Origin: Pyxidicoccus caerfyrddinensis
GTDB lineage: Bacteria > Myxococcota > Myxococcia > Myxococcales > Myxococcaceae
DNA: 64,000 nt
NCBI RefSeq assembly: GCF_010894405.1
Contig: NZ_JAAIYA010000029.1
Coordinates: 110,683-174,682 of the forward strand
Reading direction: 5' to 3'
Position numbers and translations under genes: made by a program. Each line of letters opens with the position of its first letter. Position 1 is the stretch's first letter. The notes under the pieces are model-generated. The model worked only from the letters and a program-made list of their open reading frames with translations. It was not told the DNA's origin and made no database searches. Shown piece after piece: positions 1-10,085 of this stretch.

Positions 1-216
1 GCGGCGATGGGCGTGTTCTACAAGCTGCTGGGCGGCGGCTTCCCGACGACGGCGGTCATCCTCCCGCTACTGGTGCGCGGCAAGGTGGTGCACCTCTTGT
101 ACGTGGACAACGGGCCGGACCAGCTCACCCCGCCGGACGTGGGCGAGCTGCTCATCCTCTCGCAGAGCGTGGGTCGCTCGTACGAGGCGATGATGCGGCG
201 CCGCAAGAGCGCGTAG
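1..216 (+). CDS. C-terminal end of a GAF-like domain protein (5' truncated)
   Basis: The frame is open from the first base and stops at 214-216, so the gene begins outside the window. The visible 71 residues contain the stretch LPLLVRGKVVHLLYVDNG followed by an amphipathic helix. This is the look of the last strands and helix of a GAF-type sensory fold. The tail ends in basic residues (MMRRRK). The N-terminal domain is not visible, so the role cannot be named. The downstream histidine kinase begins 49 bases later on the same strand and may be co-transcribed. Confidence 0.6.
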   Translation, partial: AAMGVFYKLLGGGFPTTAVILPLLVRGKVVHLLYVDNGPDQLTPPDVGELLILSQSVGRSYEAMMRRRKSA

Positions 217-265
217 CTCTCTCGGGCCATGGGCTTGCGCCAGCGAAGTCGCACCAGGAGCCTCC

Positions 266-2074
<1,809 letters not shown>

Positions 2075-2101
2075 CCCCGCGCCGCCTGTCACGGCGCGGG
2101 G
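2075..2101. terminator. Inverted repeat between convergent genes
   Basis: A perfect 10-bp GC stem (CCCCGCGCCG at 2075-2084, CGGCGCGGGG at 2092-2101) with a 7-base loop begins directly after the histidine kinase stop. It lies before the end of the convergent kinase-like gene. There is no clear T-tract, so a bidirectional terminator is inferred from position and symmetry. Confidence 0.55.
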
Positions 2102-2116
2102 CCAGATGGAAGCGCA

Positions 2117-4243
2117 CTACTCCTCGGGGGGCGCCTCGAAGTCCACGTCGAAGGCAACGCGCTGACCGGGCTCCACCTTGAACGTCCGCTGCCAGCGCGA
2201 GTTGTTCACCACGACGAGGAGCTGGTGCGTGCCCTCGTAGAGGTCCAGCTCCTCGACGGGAGCAGCGCCCACGAGGCGGCCGTCGACGGTGACGATGGCC
2301 CCCTTCGGCGCGCGCACGGTGGCGAAGCCCTTGTTCAGGAAGAACTGCTGCCCGCTGCGGCCACCCGCCGGCACGGTGATGATGCGCGTCACCTGGATGC
2401 CGAGCACCGGGTTGCTGAGCGTCAGCACGTGCCGGCCCGCGGGCACGGACGCGGAGAGCGGCGTGCGTCCCAGGTACTGGCCAGGGATGGACGCTTCCAC
2501 GCGCGGCTCGACGGTGAGGTCCAGCATCCCCATCGGGATGCCCGCGTCCACGACGCCCGCCTTGGCCACCGCTCCCGCGTCAGCGACGGCGTCCATCGGC
2601 GTCACGGATGCGGCACCTGCGTCGACCTCCGCCTCGATGTTGGAGGGCAGCCGCTTGAGCACGACTGCCGCCGCGCCGAGCGTCAGCACCAGTCCGACGG
2701 CCACCAGGCCCACCCAGGCCCGGGACGGCTTTGCCGAAGCAGCAGCGACCGCGGCGGGAACGGGAGGCGCGGACGGGCCGCCCACCGGCAGTCCGCCAGC
2801 AGCAAGCGTCGCGCCCGAGGGGGCCGGAGCCACCGTTGCATTCGAGCCCGTCGAGCCGGACGAGGACGCTGCACTCCCCGAGACCTGCGCATGCGACCCA
2901 CTGGCCGGGCCCTGTGCGGAGGCACTCGCGGACGGCGCAGCCTCTGCGCTCCCCGACAGCTGTGCATGAGAGCCGCTGGCGGGGCCCTGTGCGGACGTCG
3001 CGGCAGGGGCCACCTGCGCATGAGAACCACTGGCCGGGCCCTGCGCGGGAACCTGCGCATGTGAGCCACTGGCCGGGCCCTGCGCGGACGTCGCGGCAGG
3101 AGCCACCTGCGCCTGCGAGCCCGTCGACGGACCCGATGCCGCGGCCTCCGTGGAAGCACCCGCCTCGGAGCCCGCGCTCAGATTCACCGGTCCCGAAACC
3201 GAGAGCTGCCCCGGCAGCGCCGGCCACTTCGCGGGCAGCACTCCGGGAGCCAGCGTCCCGCGAGCAAGGAACTCCGCCACCGCCGGAGGCGACACACCGG
3301 CCTTCTGCATCACGTCCGCGATGCCGGCCTCAATCACCCTGCGCCGGGCCGCCCGTGCCTCGTGCTCGGGCGGGAAGTACTTCGACATGAACTCCGCGAA
3401 CTGCGCATGCGTGGGCAGCGTGCCCACCGCCTCCACCAGCGCCTCGCGGAATGCGAGCGCCGACGGATACCGGTCATACGCACGCTTCGTCGTGGCCTTC
3501 CGCACCACCGCATCAATCTTCAGCGGTACGTCCTGTGGCAGCGGCGGCAGCGAGCGGTTCAGCACCGCCTTGTCCGGGTCCGCCGTTTCCTTGAACGGCA
3601 TCTTCCCCGACAGGCTCTCGTGCAGCACGAGCCCCAGCAGGAACACGTCCGACTGCACGTTGACGGCCTCGCGGCCACCGAGCAATTGCTCCGGAGCGCT
3701 GTACTTGCGCCGGTTCTTCACGCGCTTGCCGTCGCGCTCGCGCGGGGCCACGCCGAGCGCGCCGTAGCCCGTCACCTTCGTCACGCCGCCGAAGGAGATC
3801 ATCAGCGTCTCCGGGCGGATGTCGCCGTGCACCAGCGGCGTGCCGTCGTCATTGCCGGCGACGTGCGCGTAGTGCAGGCCCATGGCTGCGTCCGCGACGA
3901 CGAGCGCGGCGAACTGCGGCGGCAGGCGGGGGTGGGCCTCCAACAGGCGGCGCAGGGGCTCGCCGTCGGCGAACTCCGTGACGCGCGCCACGCCACCGTC
4001 CTGCACGGCCAGGCCATGGACGCGGAGGATGTTGGGGTGCTCGAAGACGAGCGCGCGCGAAGTCTCACGCGTCAGCCTCGCCGTCATCTCCGGGTTCTGG
4101 GCAATCTCCTGCGGCGCCCAGATGAGCACCACGGAGCGGGGGGGCGCACCGTCCTCCAGGGCAAGCCCGAGGAAGGCACGCGAGCCTTCCCCGGCCAGCA
4201 GGGGACCGAGGGACTGGTAACGGACGGAACTCATACGCCCCAT
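2117..4243 (-). CDS. Ser/Thr protein kinase-like protein with PEGA tail, predicted pseudokinase
   Basis: Residues ~7-280 follow the Hanks-type kinase fold: a Gly-rich loop (GEGSRAFLG), the helix-C Glu near residue 60, HGD at 139-141 in place of HRD, and APEQ after the activation segment. The beta-3 Lys is missing (VVLIW). DFG is replaced by GYG (159-161), and the catalytic-loop Lys and Asn are Arg and Thr. Loss of both the ATP-anchoring Lys and the Mg-binding Asp argues for a pseudokinase. A Ser/Ala/Gly-rich region with repeated GPASGSHAQV units (~370-480), a membrane segment (~506-530) and PEGA-like modules at the C-terminus follow. It lies 60 bases after the protease gene and may share its transcript. 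ATG at 4234 is an alternative start; neither has a strong ribosome site. Confidence 0.85.
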   Translation of the reverse strand: MGRMSSVRYQSLGPLLAGEGSRAFLGLALEDGAPPRSVVLIWAPQEIAQNPEMTARLTRETSRALVFEHPNILRVHGLAVQDGGVARVTEFADGEPLRRLLEAHPRLPPQFAALVVADAAMGLHYAHVAGNDDGTPLVHGDIRPETLMISFGGVTKVTGYGALGVAPRERDGKRVKNRRKYSAPEQLLGGREAVNVQSDVFLLGLVLHESLSGKMPFKETADPDKAVLNRSLPPLPQDVPLKIDAVVRKATTKRAYDRYPSALAFREALVEAVGTLPTHAQFAEFMSKYFPPEHEARAARRRVIEAGIADVMQKAGVSPPAVAEFLARGTLAPGVLPAKWPALPGQLSVSGPVNLSAGSEAGASTEAAASGPSTGSQAQVAPAATSAQGPASGSHAQVPAQGPASGSHAQVAPAATSAQGPASGSHAQLSGSAEAAPSASASAQGPASGSHAQVSGSAASSSGSTGSNATVAPAPSGATLAAGGLPVGGPSAPPVPAAVAAASAKPSRAWVGLVAVGLVLTLGAAAVVLKRLPSNIEAEVDAGAASVTPMDAVADAGAVAKAGVVDAGIPMGMLDLTVEPRVEASIPGQYLGRTPLSASVPAGRHVLTLSNPVLGIQVTRIITVPAGGRSGQQFFLNKGFATVRAPKGAIVTVDGRLVGAAPVEELDLYEGTHQLLVVVNNSRWQRTFKVEPGQRVAFDVDFEAPPEE

Positions 4244-4303
4244 GGTAGTTCGAGACGCGCTGGTCCAGAAATCCCGGACGACCCACCCCGCGTCCGAAAC
4301 GCC

Positions 4304-5650
4304 TTAGAGGCTCTGTCCCTGCTGCTCGAAGGGCAGCGTGATGTGGTACCCGTACCGGCCCCGCCGCACGAGCAGCAACACGCTCCGTCCGCGTCGCGCG
4401 GCCAGCAGCGCCTCGCGGAACGCATCCGCCGTGGGCACCGGCTGGTTGTTCACCCGCAGGATGATGTCTCCCGGTTCCAGCCCCACCTGGGCCGCCGACG
4501 AGTCCTGCCGCACGCCGGACACCGCCAGCACGCCCTTCACCTCCTTCACTCGCAGTCCCAGCCGCTCCCACGCCAGCCCCTCGACCATGCGAGCGGGGAA
4601 CTCCAGCGGCGTCACCTGGAGGGTGCGCGTGCCGCCGTCCCGGAAGAGGACCATGGGGAAGGGCGAGCGGGCAGGGTAGCCACGCACGCGGGTGTCGAAG
4701 TCCTCGGCGTCCTGGATGCGCGAACCGCCAAGCTCCGCCACCACGTCCCCACGCTTCACGCCGGCCTGGGCCGCGGGGCTGCCGGGCTCCACGGCCGTCA
4801 CCAGCGCCCCGTAGGCGCGGTCCCACCCGAGCTGCCGGGCCACGCGCGGAGGCAGGTCCACCGCGTCGATGCCCACCCACGCCGGGCGCACCTTCCCGAA
4901 GCGCGTCAGCTCATCGACGATGCGCCGCACCTTGTCCGCGGGAATCGCGAAGCCGATGCCCTGCGCGCCACCGCCGAAGATGGCGGTGTTGATGCCGATG
5001 ATTTCCCCGTCCACGTTGAGCAGCGGGCCGCCCGAGTTGCCGGGGTTGATGGCCGCGTCCGTCTGGATGAAGTCGTTGTAGACGCGGTCGTCCGCGCGGA
5101 ACGTGCGCCCCACCGCGGACACCACGCCCGCCGTCACCGTCTTGCTCAGGCCGAAGGGGCTGCCGATGGCCACCACCGTCTCGCCAATCATCAGGTCCGA
5201 GCTGGTGCCCAGCTTCGCGGTGGGCAGCGGCTCGCGCGCGTTCACCTTCAGCACGGCCAGGTCATTGGCCGCGTCGCTGCCGATGACTTCCGCGTCGAAC
5301 GAGCGCCCATCCGCCAGCACCACGTGGATGGCCGAGGCGCCGCGGATGACGTGGTCATTGGTGACGATGGTTCCGGACGCGTCGATGATGGCGCCGCTGC
5401 CCAGGCCCTCGATTTTCTGCCGCTCCTGCTCGCCGCCGCCCATGCCGCCGAAGAACTCCTCCAGCGGGGAGCGCCGGCCGCGGAAGCGCGACTCCACCTC
5501 CTGCTCGGTGCCGATGTAGACGACGGCCGGGGAGACCTTCTGCACCACCTCGACGATGGCGTCCCGGCGCCGGGCCAGGTCCGCGCTCGCGCTTCCCGAG
5601 GCCAGCAGGGCCACCCACAGCAGGCTCCACCTCATGACTCCAGGCTTCAT
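4304..5650 (-). CDS. HtrA/DegP-family serine protease with PDZ domains
   Basis: This is a 448-residue periplasmic protein-quality-control protease. An N-terminal signal peptide (~1-23, ending SASA) precedes a trypsin-like domain with the full triad: His100 (TNDHV), Asp130 (ANDLAVLKV) and Ser206 (GNSGGPL). A Q-linker/LA loop near residues 50-80 contains EEFFGG and a Gly-rich segment, as in DegP and DegS relatives. Two PDZ domains follow (around GALVTAVEPGSPAAQAG and AAQVGLEPGDIILRVNNQP). The ATG at 5650 is chosen because GGAGGG lies just upstream and the signal peptide starts there, although the frame stays open much further 5'. The pseudokinase gene follows on the same strand. Confidence 0.93.
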   Translation of the reverse strand: MKPGVMRWSLLWVALLASGSASADLARRRDAIVEVVQKVSPAVVYIGTEQEVESRFRGRRSPLEEFFGGMGGGEQERQKIEGLGSGAIIDASGTIVTNDHVIRGASAIHVVLADGRSFDAEVIGSDAANDLAVLKVNAREPLPTAKLGTSSDLMIGETVVAIGSPFGLSKTVTAGVVSAVGRTFRADDRVYNDFIQTDAAINPGNSGGPLLNVDGEIIGINTAIFGGGAQGIGFAIPADKVRRIVDELTRFGKVRPAWVGIDAVDLPPRVARQLGWDRAYGALVTAVEPGSPAAQAGVKRGDVVAELGGSRIQDAEDFDTRVRGYPARSPFPMVLFRDGGTRTLQVTPLEFPARMVEGLAWERLGLRVKEVKGVLAVSGVRQDSSAAQVGLEPGDIILRVNNQPVPTADAFREALLAARRGRSVLLLVRRGRYGYHITLPFEQQGQSL

Positions 5651-5899
5651 TCCAACCCTCCATGCGCCACCAGGGAGTGTCCGGGGAAGGACAGCCCGAC
5701 TGTCCGGAAGGCCGCAGCCCATCCCACGGTCTCTGGTGGCGGTGCTCGGCTCTTCATAAACCAGTCCGCCCATCCGTGAACGATTGCATCTCCAGGATGC
5801 ACGCGCTGGCCCCGGTACCGCTGCACCGCCGGGGGAGGCCGTTATCCTGGCAGCACGCTGTCGAGTCGAGGCGCGCTGTAGCCGAGGGAGTGGAAGAGC

Positions 5900-6913
5900 A
5901 TGAGTCTCGTCCTGGTCGCGGACGATGAGCCGGCGGTGTTGGAGGTCCTCAGCCAGGTGGTGGAGGACCTGGGCCACGACGTGCTGAGGGCCCGGGACGG
6001 CGAGGAGGCGCTCGGACTCGCGAGAGCCCGTCGGCCTCAGCTCGTGGTGACGGACCACATGATGCCGCGCCTGAGCGGCGTGGAGCTGTGCCGGCGCCTG
6101 AGGCAGGAGGCGCTGCTCAAGGACGTGCCCATCATCCTCCTGAGCGCGGTGTTGCCGCAGGGCGCGCCGGAGGCCTCGGCCTTCCTCCACAAGCCCTTCG
6201 AAATCACCGACTTCGAGTCGGTCATCCGCCAGTCGCTCGCCGCCGCGCCGCGCCCGGAGCCCGTGGACGTGGGCTCTCCGGTGGAGGTGCTGGGGCAGTG
6301 GGTGGCGCAGACGCTCCAGGGGCCCCTGGATGCGGCGCGCGCGCAGCTCAAGCAACTGGAGTCGGTGCCCACGGCGGACCGCGCGACGCTGGCATCCCTG
6401 GACGCGCAGCTCCAGGCCATGGAGGCGCTGGGCCGCAACCTGAAGGACGTGGCGCGGCTGGCGGCGGGCGGCGTGGCGCTCCAGCCGGTGGAGGCGGACC
6501 TGGCGCAGCACCTGCTTGGCGCCGTGACGGCCTGGAGGGCTCACGCGCCGGTGACGCTGGTGGCGTCGACGGAGCCGGTGTCCGTGCGGTTCGACCCGGA
6601 GCGCATCCGCCAGGTGTTCGACGTGCTGCTGGCGAACGCGGTGAAGCAGGACGGCGGCAGGGGCGAGGTGACGGTGGAGCTGCAGGCCTCGCGCTCGCTG
6701 GTGACGGTGCAGGTGAAGGACCGGGGGCCCGGCTTCCCGGAGGAGGAGGTGCCCCGGCTCTTCGCGCCCTTCCAGACGGGGTCCGCGGGCGCTGCGGGCC
6801 TGGGGTTCTACGTGGCCTCGGAGCTGGCGCGGCTGCACGGCGGCGCGCTGTCCGCCGTGTCCCGCCCCGGGCAGGGCTCCACGTTCAGCCTGCTGCTGCC
6901 TCGGGGCGGGTGA
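5900..6913 (+). CDS. Response regulator fused to a histidine-kinase-like ATPase without an acceptor His
   Basis: The N-terminal ~120 residues form a receiver: acidic pair in VADDE, phospho-Asp52 in VVTDHMMPRLSG, and the conserved Lys in FLHKPFE. The C-terminal ~170 residues form a HATPase_c domain with an N-box-like QVFDVLLANAVKQ, DRGPGFPEEE and GLGFYVASELARLHGG. Between them the dimerisation helix, where SHELRTPL would sit, reads AQTLQGPLDAARAQL. The acceptor His is therefore absent. It may bind ATP, or act as a phosphatase or anti-sigma-like partner, rather than autophosphorylate; that is inference. It stands alone, convergent with the agmatinase gene. Confidence 0.85.
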   Translation: MSLVLVADDEPAVLEVLSQVVEDLGHDVLRARDGEEALGLARARRPQLVVTDHMMPRLSGVELCRRLRQEALLKDVPIILLSAVLPQGAPEASAFLHKPFEITDFESVIRQSLAAAPRPEPVDVGSPVEVLGQWVAQTLQGPLDAARAQLKQLESVPTADRATLASLDAQLQAMEALGRNLKDVARLAAGGVALQPVEADLAQHLLGAVTAWRAHAPVTLVASTEPVSVRFDPERIRQVFDVLLANAVKQDGGRGEVTVELQASRSLVTVQVKDRGPGFPEEEVPRLFAPFQTGSAGAAGLGFYVASELARLHGGALSAVSRPGQGSTFSLLLPRGG

Positions 6914-6922
6914 CGCGGGCCC

Positions 6923-7960
6923 TCAGGCCTTCTGCGACTTCAGCATCCAGCCAATCATCTTGTAGAGCAGACGGGCGCCGACGTTGCCGTCCCACTCGCC
7001 GCCCTCCGGATCCGGAGACACCTCGGTCAGGTCGAAGCCGACGATGGTGCGACCGGAGCGGACGACGCCGGAGATGAGCGCCACGGCCTCGGGGAAGGAC
7101 AGGCCGCCCGGCACCGGGGTGCCCGTGTGCGGGCAGAGCGTGGGGTCCAGCCCGTCGATGTCGAAGGACAGGTAGACCTGCTGCGGGAGCAGGGCGACGA
7201 TTTCATCCACCTGCCGGTTCCAGGGGATGCCGTCGAAGCGCTTGTTCTGGAGGGCGGCGTCGAAGAAGCCGTGCACGCGGCCCTTGGAGTCCTCGATGTA
7301 GCGGTGCTCTTCCTGGCTCATGTCGCGCAGGCCCACCTGGACGAGCGTCTTCACGCCGGGGATGCGCTCGGCGACGTTGTACATGATGGACGCGTGGGAC
7401 CAGGTGAAGCCCTCGTAGGCCACGCGCAGGTCGGCGTGCGCGTCGAGGTGGAGCACGCCCAGGCCGGGGTACTTCTCCGCGTGGGCGCGGATGATGCCGA
7501 AGGAGATGGAGTGGTCCCCGCCCACGGCGCCCACGCGCTTGCCGTGGTCCAGCCAGTGCTTCGCGGTGCGGTAGACGTACTCGTTCATCTGGTCGCAGAG
7601 CGCGTTGACGTCGTTGGCGGCCTGGATGAGCTCGGCCTTGCCGGAGTGGATGCCGCCGGCCTCGATGACGACCTGGGCGCGGTCCTTGGCGCGGGAGTTC
7701 CAGTCGCGCAGCTCCGGGGACTCGTCGAGCATGGCGATGCCGCGCTCGTAGGGGCGGCCCGTCTCCACGTCGAAGAGGTCCACCTGGCGGCTGGCGTCGA
7801 GCACGGCGGCGGGGCCCTCGGAGGTGCCGCCGCCGTAGCTGGTGGTGGCCTCGAACGGCACGGGGATGAGGACGACGTGGGCCTCGTCGGGCGAGTGCGG
7901 GAGGCCGAAGACGCCGGAGTCTGGCTGGGCGGCGGCGCTGGGGTCGAAGTGGGTAGCCAT
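6923..7960 (-). CDS. Agmatinase/arginase-family ureohydrolase
   Basis: The 345-residue protein has the di-manganese signatures of the ureohydrolase family: GGDHS (His150), DAHADLR (Asp173, His175, Asp177) and SFDIDGLDP (Asp267, Asp269). Agmatinases make putrescine and urea from agmatine; arginases and formimidoylglutamases share the same core. The substrate cannot be fixed from sequence, but the domain layout is closest to agmatinase-type enzymes. The ATG at 7960 (MATHFD) is preferred over upstream GTG codons because the family homology starts near it. It is slightly longer than typical agmatinases. The next gene upstream on the same strand is the oxidoreductase, about 90 bases away. Confidence 0.88.
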   Translation of the reverse strand: MATHFDPSAAAQPDSGVFGLPHSPDEAHVVLIPVPFEATTSYGGGTSEGPAAVLDASRQVDLFDVETGRPYERGIAMLDESPELRDWNSRAKDRAQVVIEAGGIHSGKAELIQAANDVNALCDQMNEYVYRTAKHWLDHGKRVGAVGGDHSISFGIIRAHAEKYPGLGVLHLDAHADLRVAYEGFTWSHASIMYNVAERIPGVKTLVQVGLRDMSQEEHRYIEDSKGRVHGFFDAALQNKRFDGIPWNRQVDEIVALLPQQVYLSFDIDGLDPTLCPHTGTPVPGGLSFPEAVALISGVVRSGRTIVGFDLTEVSPDPEGGEWDGNVGARLLYKMIGWMLKSQKA

Positions 7961-8052
7961 GGCCGCGCAGGATAGAGGCACGGGCCGGGGGCGCAATGGT
8001 CTTCCTCGCCGTGTGCCCGCCGGGATTACCTCCGCGGCGAGCCGAAGTAGCG

Positions 8053-9042
8053 TCACTCCCACCGCACCACGAGCTTGCCCACGGAGTCGTTGCGCTCCAT
8101 GCGCTCCAGCCCCTGGCGCAGCTCCGCCATGGGCAGCACCGCGTCCACCACCGGCTTCAGCGCGCCGGAGCGGAACAGGGGCAGCAGGTGCCGCTCCGCG
8201 CTCTGCGTCAGCGCCATCTTCTCCTCCAACGGCCGGCTGCGCAGCACGGTGCCGGTGACGCGCAGCCGCTTCATCAAGAACATCCCCAGGTTCACCTCGG
8301 TGCTCATTCCCGCCACCAGGCCGACGAGCATCATCCGCCCTCGCGGCGCCAGCGCGTTCATCGACTCGGACAGGTAGTCACCGCCCACCAGGTCCAGGCA
8401 CAGGTCCGCGCCCCGTCCGCCCGTCTCCGCGCGCACCGCGTCCGCGAAGCTCGGCGGTGAGGACTGACACAGCACCGTGCGCGCCACGCCCCACTCAGAG
8501 GCCCGCGCCAGCTTGGCCGCGCTGCGCCCCGTGCCCACCACGCGCGCACCCGAGGCCCGGCACAAGAGCGCCGCCGCCGAGCCCACGCCGCTGGCCACCG
8601 CATGAATCAGCACCGTCTCCCCGGGCTTCAATTCACCCTGGAGCACCAGCGCGTCGTACGCCGTCAGGTACGCCTCCGGCAGCGCCGCCGCGTCCGCGAA
8701 GTCCATGCCCTCCGGCATGGGCAGCGCCTCGCGCTCGTGCGTGATGAGCGACTCCGCCCACGCGCCGCCGCCCACCAGCCCCATCACCCTGTCACCGACC
8801 TTGAAGCGCCGCGTGCGCGGGCCCACGGCCGTCACCTCGCCCGAGTACTCCAGGCCCGGCACGTCGGGCGGCACGTCCGGCGGGGCGGCGTAGAGGCCGC
8901 GAATCTGCAGCAGGTCCGCCCGATTCAGCGCGGAGGCCCGCACGCGCACGCGCAGCTCGCCGGGGCCAGGCACGGGCTCGGGGCGCTCCTCGAGGGTAAG
9001 CACTTCGGGACCACCGGGCTCGGTGATGCGCTGGACCTTCAT
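8053..9042 (-). CDS. NAD(P)H:quinone oxidoreductase (zinc-less MDR family)
   Basis: The 329-residue protein is of the medium-chain dehydrogenase/reductase type and resembles quinone oxidoreductase/PIG3. The N-terminal GroES-like fold carries NRADLLQIRGLYAAPP and PGLEYSGEV. The Rossmann half has VLIHAVASGVGSAAALLC for NADPH. Zinc-ligand cysteines of alcohol dehydrogenases are not evident. The ATG at 9042 is chosen because GGAGGAGG precedes it; an upstream in-frame extension lacks family similarity. It is divergent from yacG, with 88 bases between the two starts holding both promoters. Confidence 0.9.
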   Translation of the reverse strand: MKVQRITEPGGPEVLTLEERPEPVPGPGELRVRVRASALNRADLLQIRGLYAAPPDVPPDVPGLEYSGEVTAVGPRTRRFKVGDRVMGLVGGGAWAESLITHEREALPMPEGMDFADAAALPEAYLTAYDALVLQGELKPGETVLIHAVASGVGSAAALLCRASGARVVGTGRSAAKLARASEWGVARTVLCQSSPPSFADAVRAETGGRGADLCLDLVGGDYLSESMNALAPRGRMMLVGLVAGMSTEVNLGMFLMKRLRVTGTVLRSRPLEEKMALTQSAERHLLPLFRSGALKPVVDAVLPMAELRQGLERMERNDSVGKLVVRWE

Positions 9043-9130
9043 GGCGGGGACCTCCTCCGGAGCTGGAGGCCGGGCACGAAACATCCTGGCCCGCGCGAGC
9101 GTCAACGCTTATCTAGTGAACACGCCCATC

Positions 9131-9340
9131 ATGCCTGCCTCGAAGTGTTCCATCTGCCAGAAGCCCGTTCCTCCCCGCGCGGAGAACGCCTCCTTTCCCT
9201 TCTGCTCCCGCCGCTGCCGCGCCGTGGACCTCGGCCGCTGGCTGGGCGAGGAGTACCGCGTGCCCGACCGTCAGGCGGATGAGCAGGAGGACGAGCTACC
9301 CTCCGCCCACCACCCTGACCGGCAGGGCGGAGACGCGTGA
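9131..9340 (+). CDS. yacG: DNA gyrase inhibitor YacG, small zinc-binding protein
   Basis: The 69-residue protein carries the YacG zinc ribbon: CSICQKPV followed by FPFCSRRCRAVDLGRWL. This gives the Cx2C...Cx3C ligand set and the conserved DLGRWL segment. In E. coli YacG binds GyrB and inhibits gyrase. The C-terminal tail is acidic and poorly conserved (DEQEDEL). The ATG at 9131 starts the family match. The stop overlaps the GTG start of the next gene, indicating translational coupling. Confidence 0.9.
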   Translation: MPASKCSICQKPVPPRAENASFPFCSRRCRAVDLGRWLGEEYRVPDRQADEQEDELPSAHHPDRQGGDA

Positions 9341-10068
9341 GCGGCTTCGTCGACCTGCACTGCCACCTGCTGCCCGGGGTGGATGACGGCGCCCGCTCCC
9401 TCGAGGATGCGCTGGAGATGGCGCGCGCCCTGGTCGACCTCGGCTTCTCCACCGTCGCCCCCAGCCCCCACGCCCGTCCCGAGTACGCCCCCGTCGACGT
9501 GGTGGACGCGAAGCGCGCGGAGCTGGCCGCCGCCCTGGAGCGCGAGCGCATCCCCCTGACGTTGGGCCGCAACGCGGAGAACGTGCTCGACGACGCCTTC
9601 CTGCGCGGCCTGGGCACCCCGTCCGCGCGCACGCTGGGCCCCGGGCGCTACGCGCTGGTGGAGTTGCCCTACACCGCCCCCGTGCCGGCCCTCCCGGACA
9701 TCCTCTTCCGCATTCGGACCAAGGGCGTGGTGCCGCTCCTGGCGCACCCCGAGCGCTGCCTGGAGTTCGAGCGCAAGGGCCGCGCGGCGGAGGCCGTCCG
9801 GGCCGGGGCGCTGCTCCAGCTCGACGTGGGGGCGCTCACCGGCCGCTATGGCCCCATGCCGAAGAAGCTCGCCCGGGCCTTCCTGGAGGATGGCCTGTAC
9901 GCGGTGGCCGCCACGGACCTGCACGCACCTGTAGGAGCCCGGGACTGGGTGGGCCGCTCTCTGGCGGAGCTGCGGAGCAGGGCAGGGGAGCAGGCCTTCG
10001 GCCGGCTCATGCGCGACACCCCGTCCCGGCTGCTCGCGGGAGAGTCGCTGGAGTCCGACCCGGACTGA
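9337..10068 (+). CDS. CpsB/YwqE-type PHP-domain phosphatase
   Basis: The 243-residue PHP-fold metallophosphoesterase begins with DLHCHLLPGVDDGARS, the metal-binding opening of the CpsB/Wzb/YwqE tyrosine phosphatases that dephosphorylate polysaccharide co-polymerase kinases. Further metal-binding segments are HPER (~147) and ATDLHA (~195). The usual SDAH is replaced by ATDLH. The start is GTG, overlapping the yacG stop in a GTGA arrangement. No capsule genes are adjacent, so the partner kinase must lie elsewhere and the substrate is inferred. Confidence 0.82.
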   Translation: MSGFVDLHCHLLPGVDDGARSLEDALEMARALVDLGFSTVAPSPHARPEYAPVDVVDAKRAELAAALERERIPLTLGRNAENVLDDAFLRGLGTPSARTLGPGRYALVELPYTAPVPALPDILFRIRTKGVVPLLAHPERCLEFERKGRAAEAVRAGALLQLDVGALTGRYGPMPKKLARAFLEDGLYAVAATDLHAPVGARDWVGRSLAELRSRAGEQAFGRLMRDTPSRLLAGESLESDPD

Positions 10069-10085
10069 CGGTATACCCGGCCGCC

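Noticed and set aside
5651..6838. Long minus-strand extension upstream of the HtrA start, giving an 844-codon frame
   Set aside because: The extension is antisense to the receiver-HATPase gene, has no family similarity, and the signal peptide and ribosome site mark 5650 as the start.
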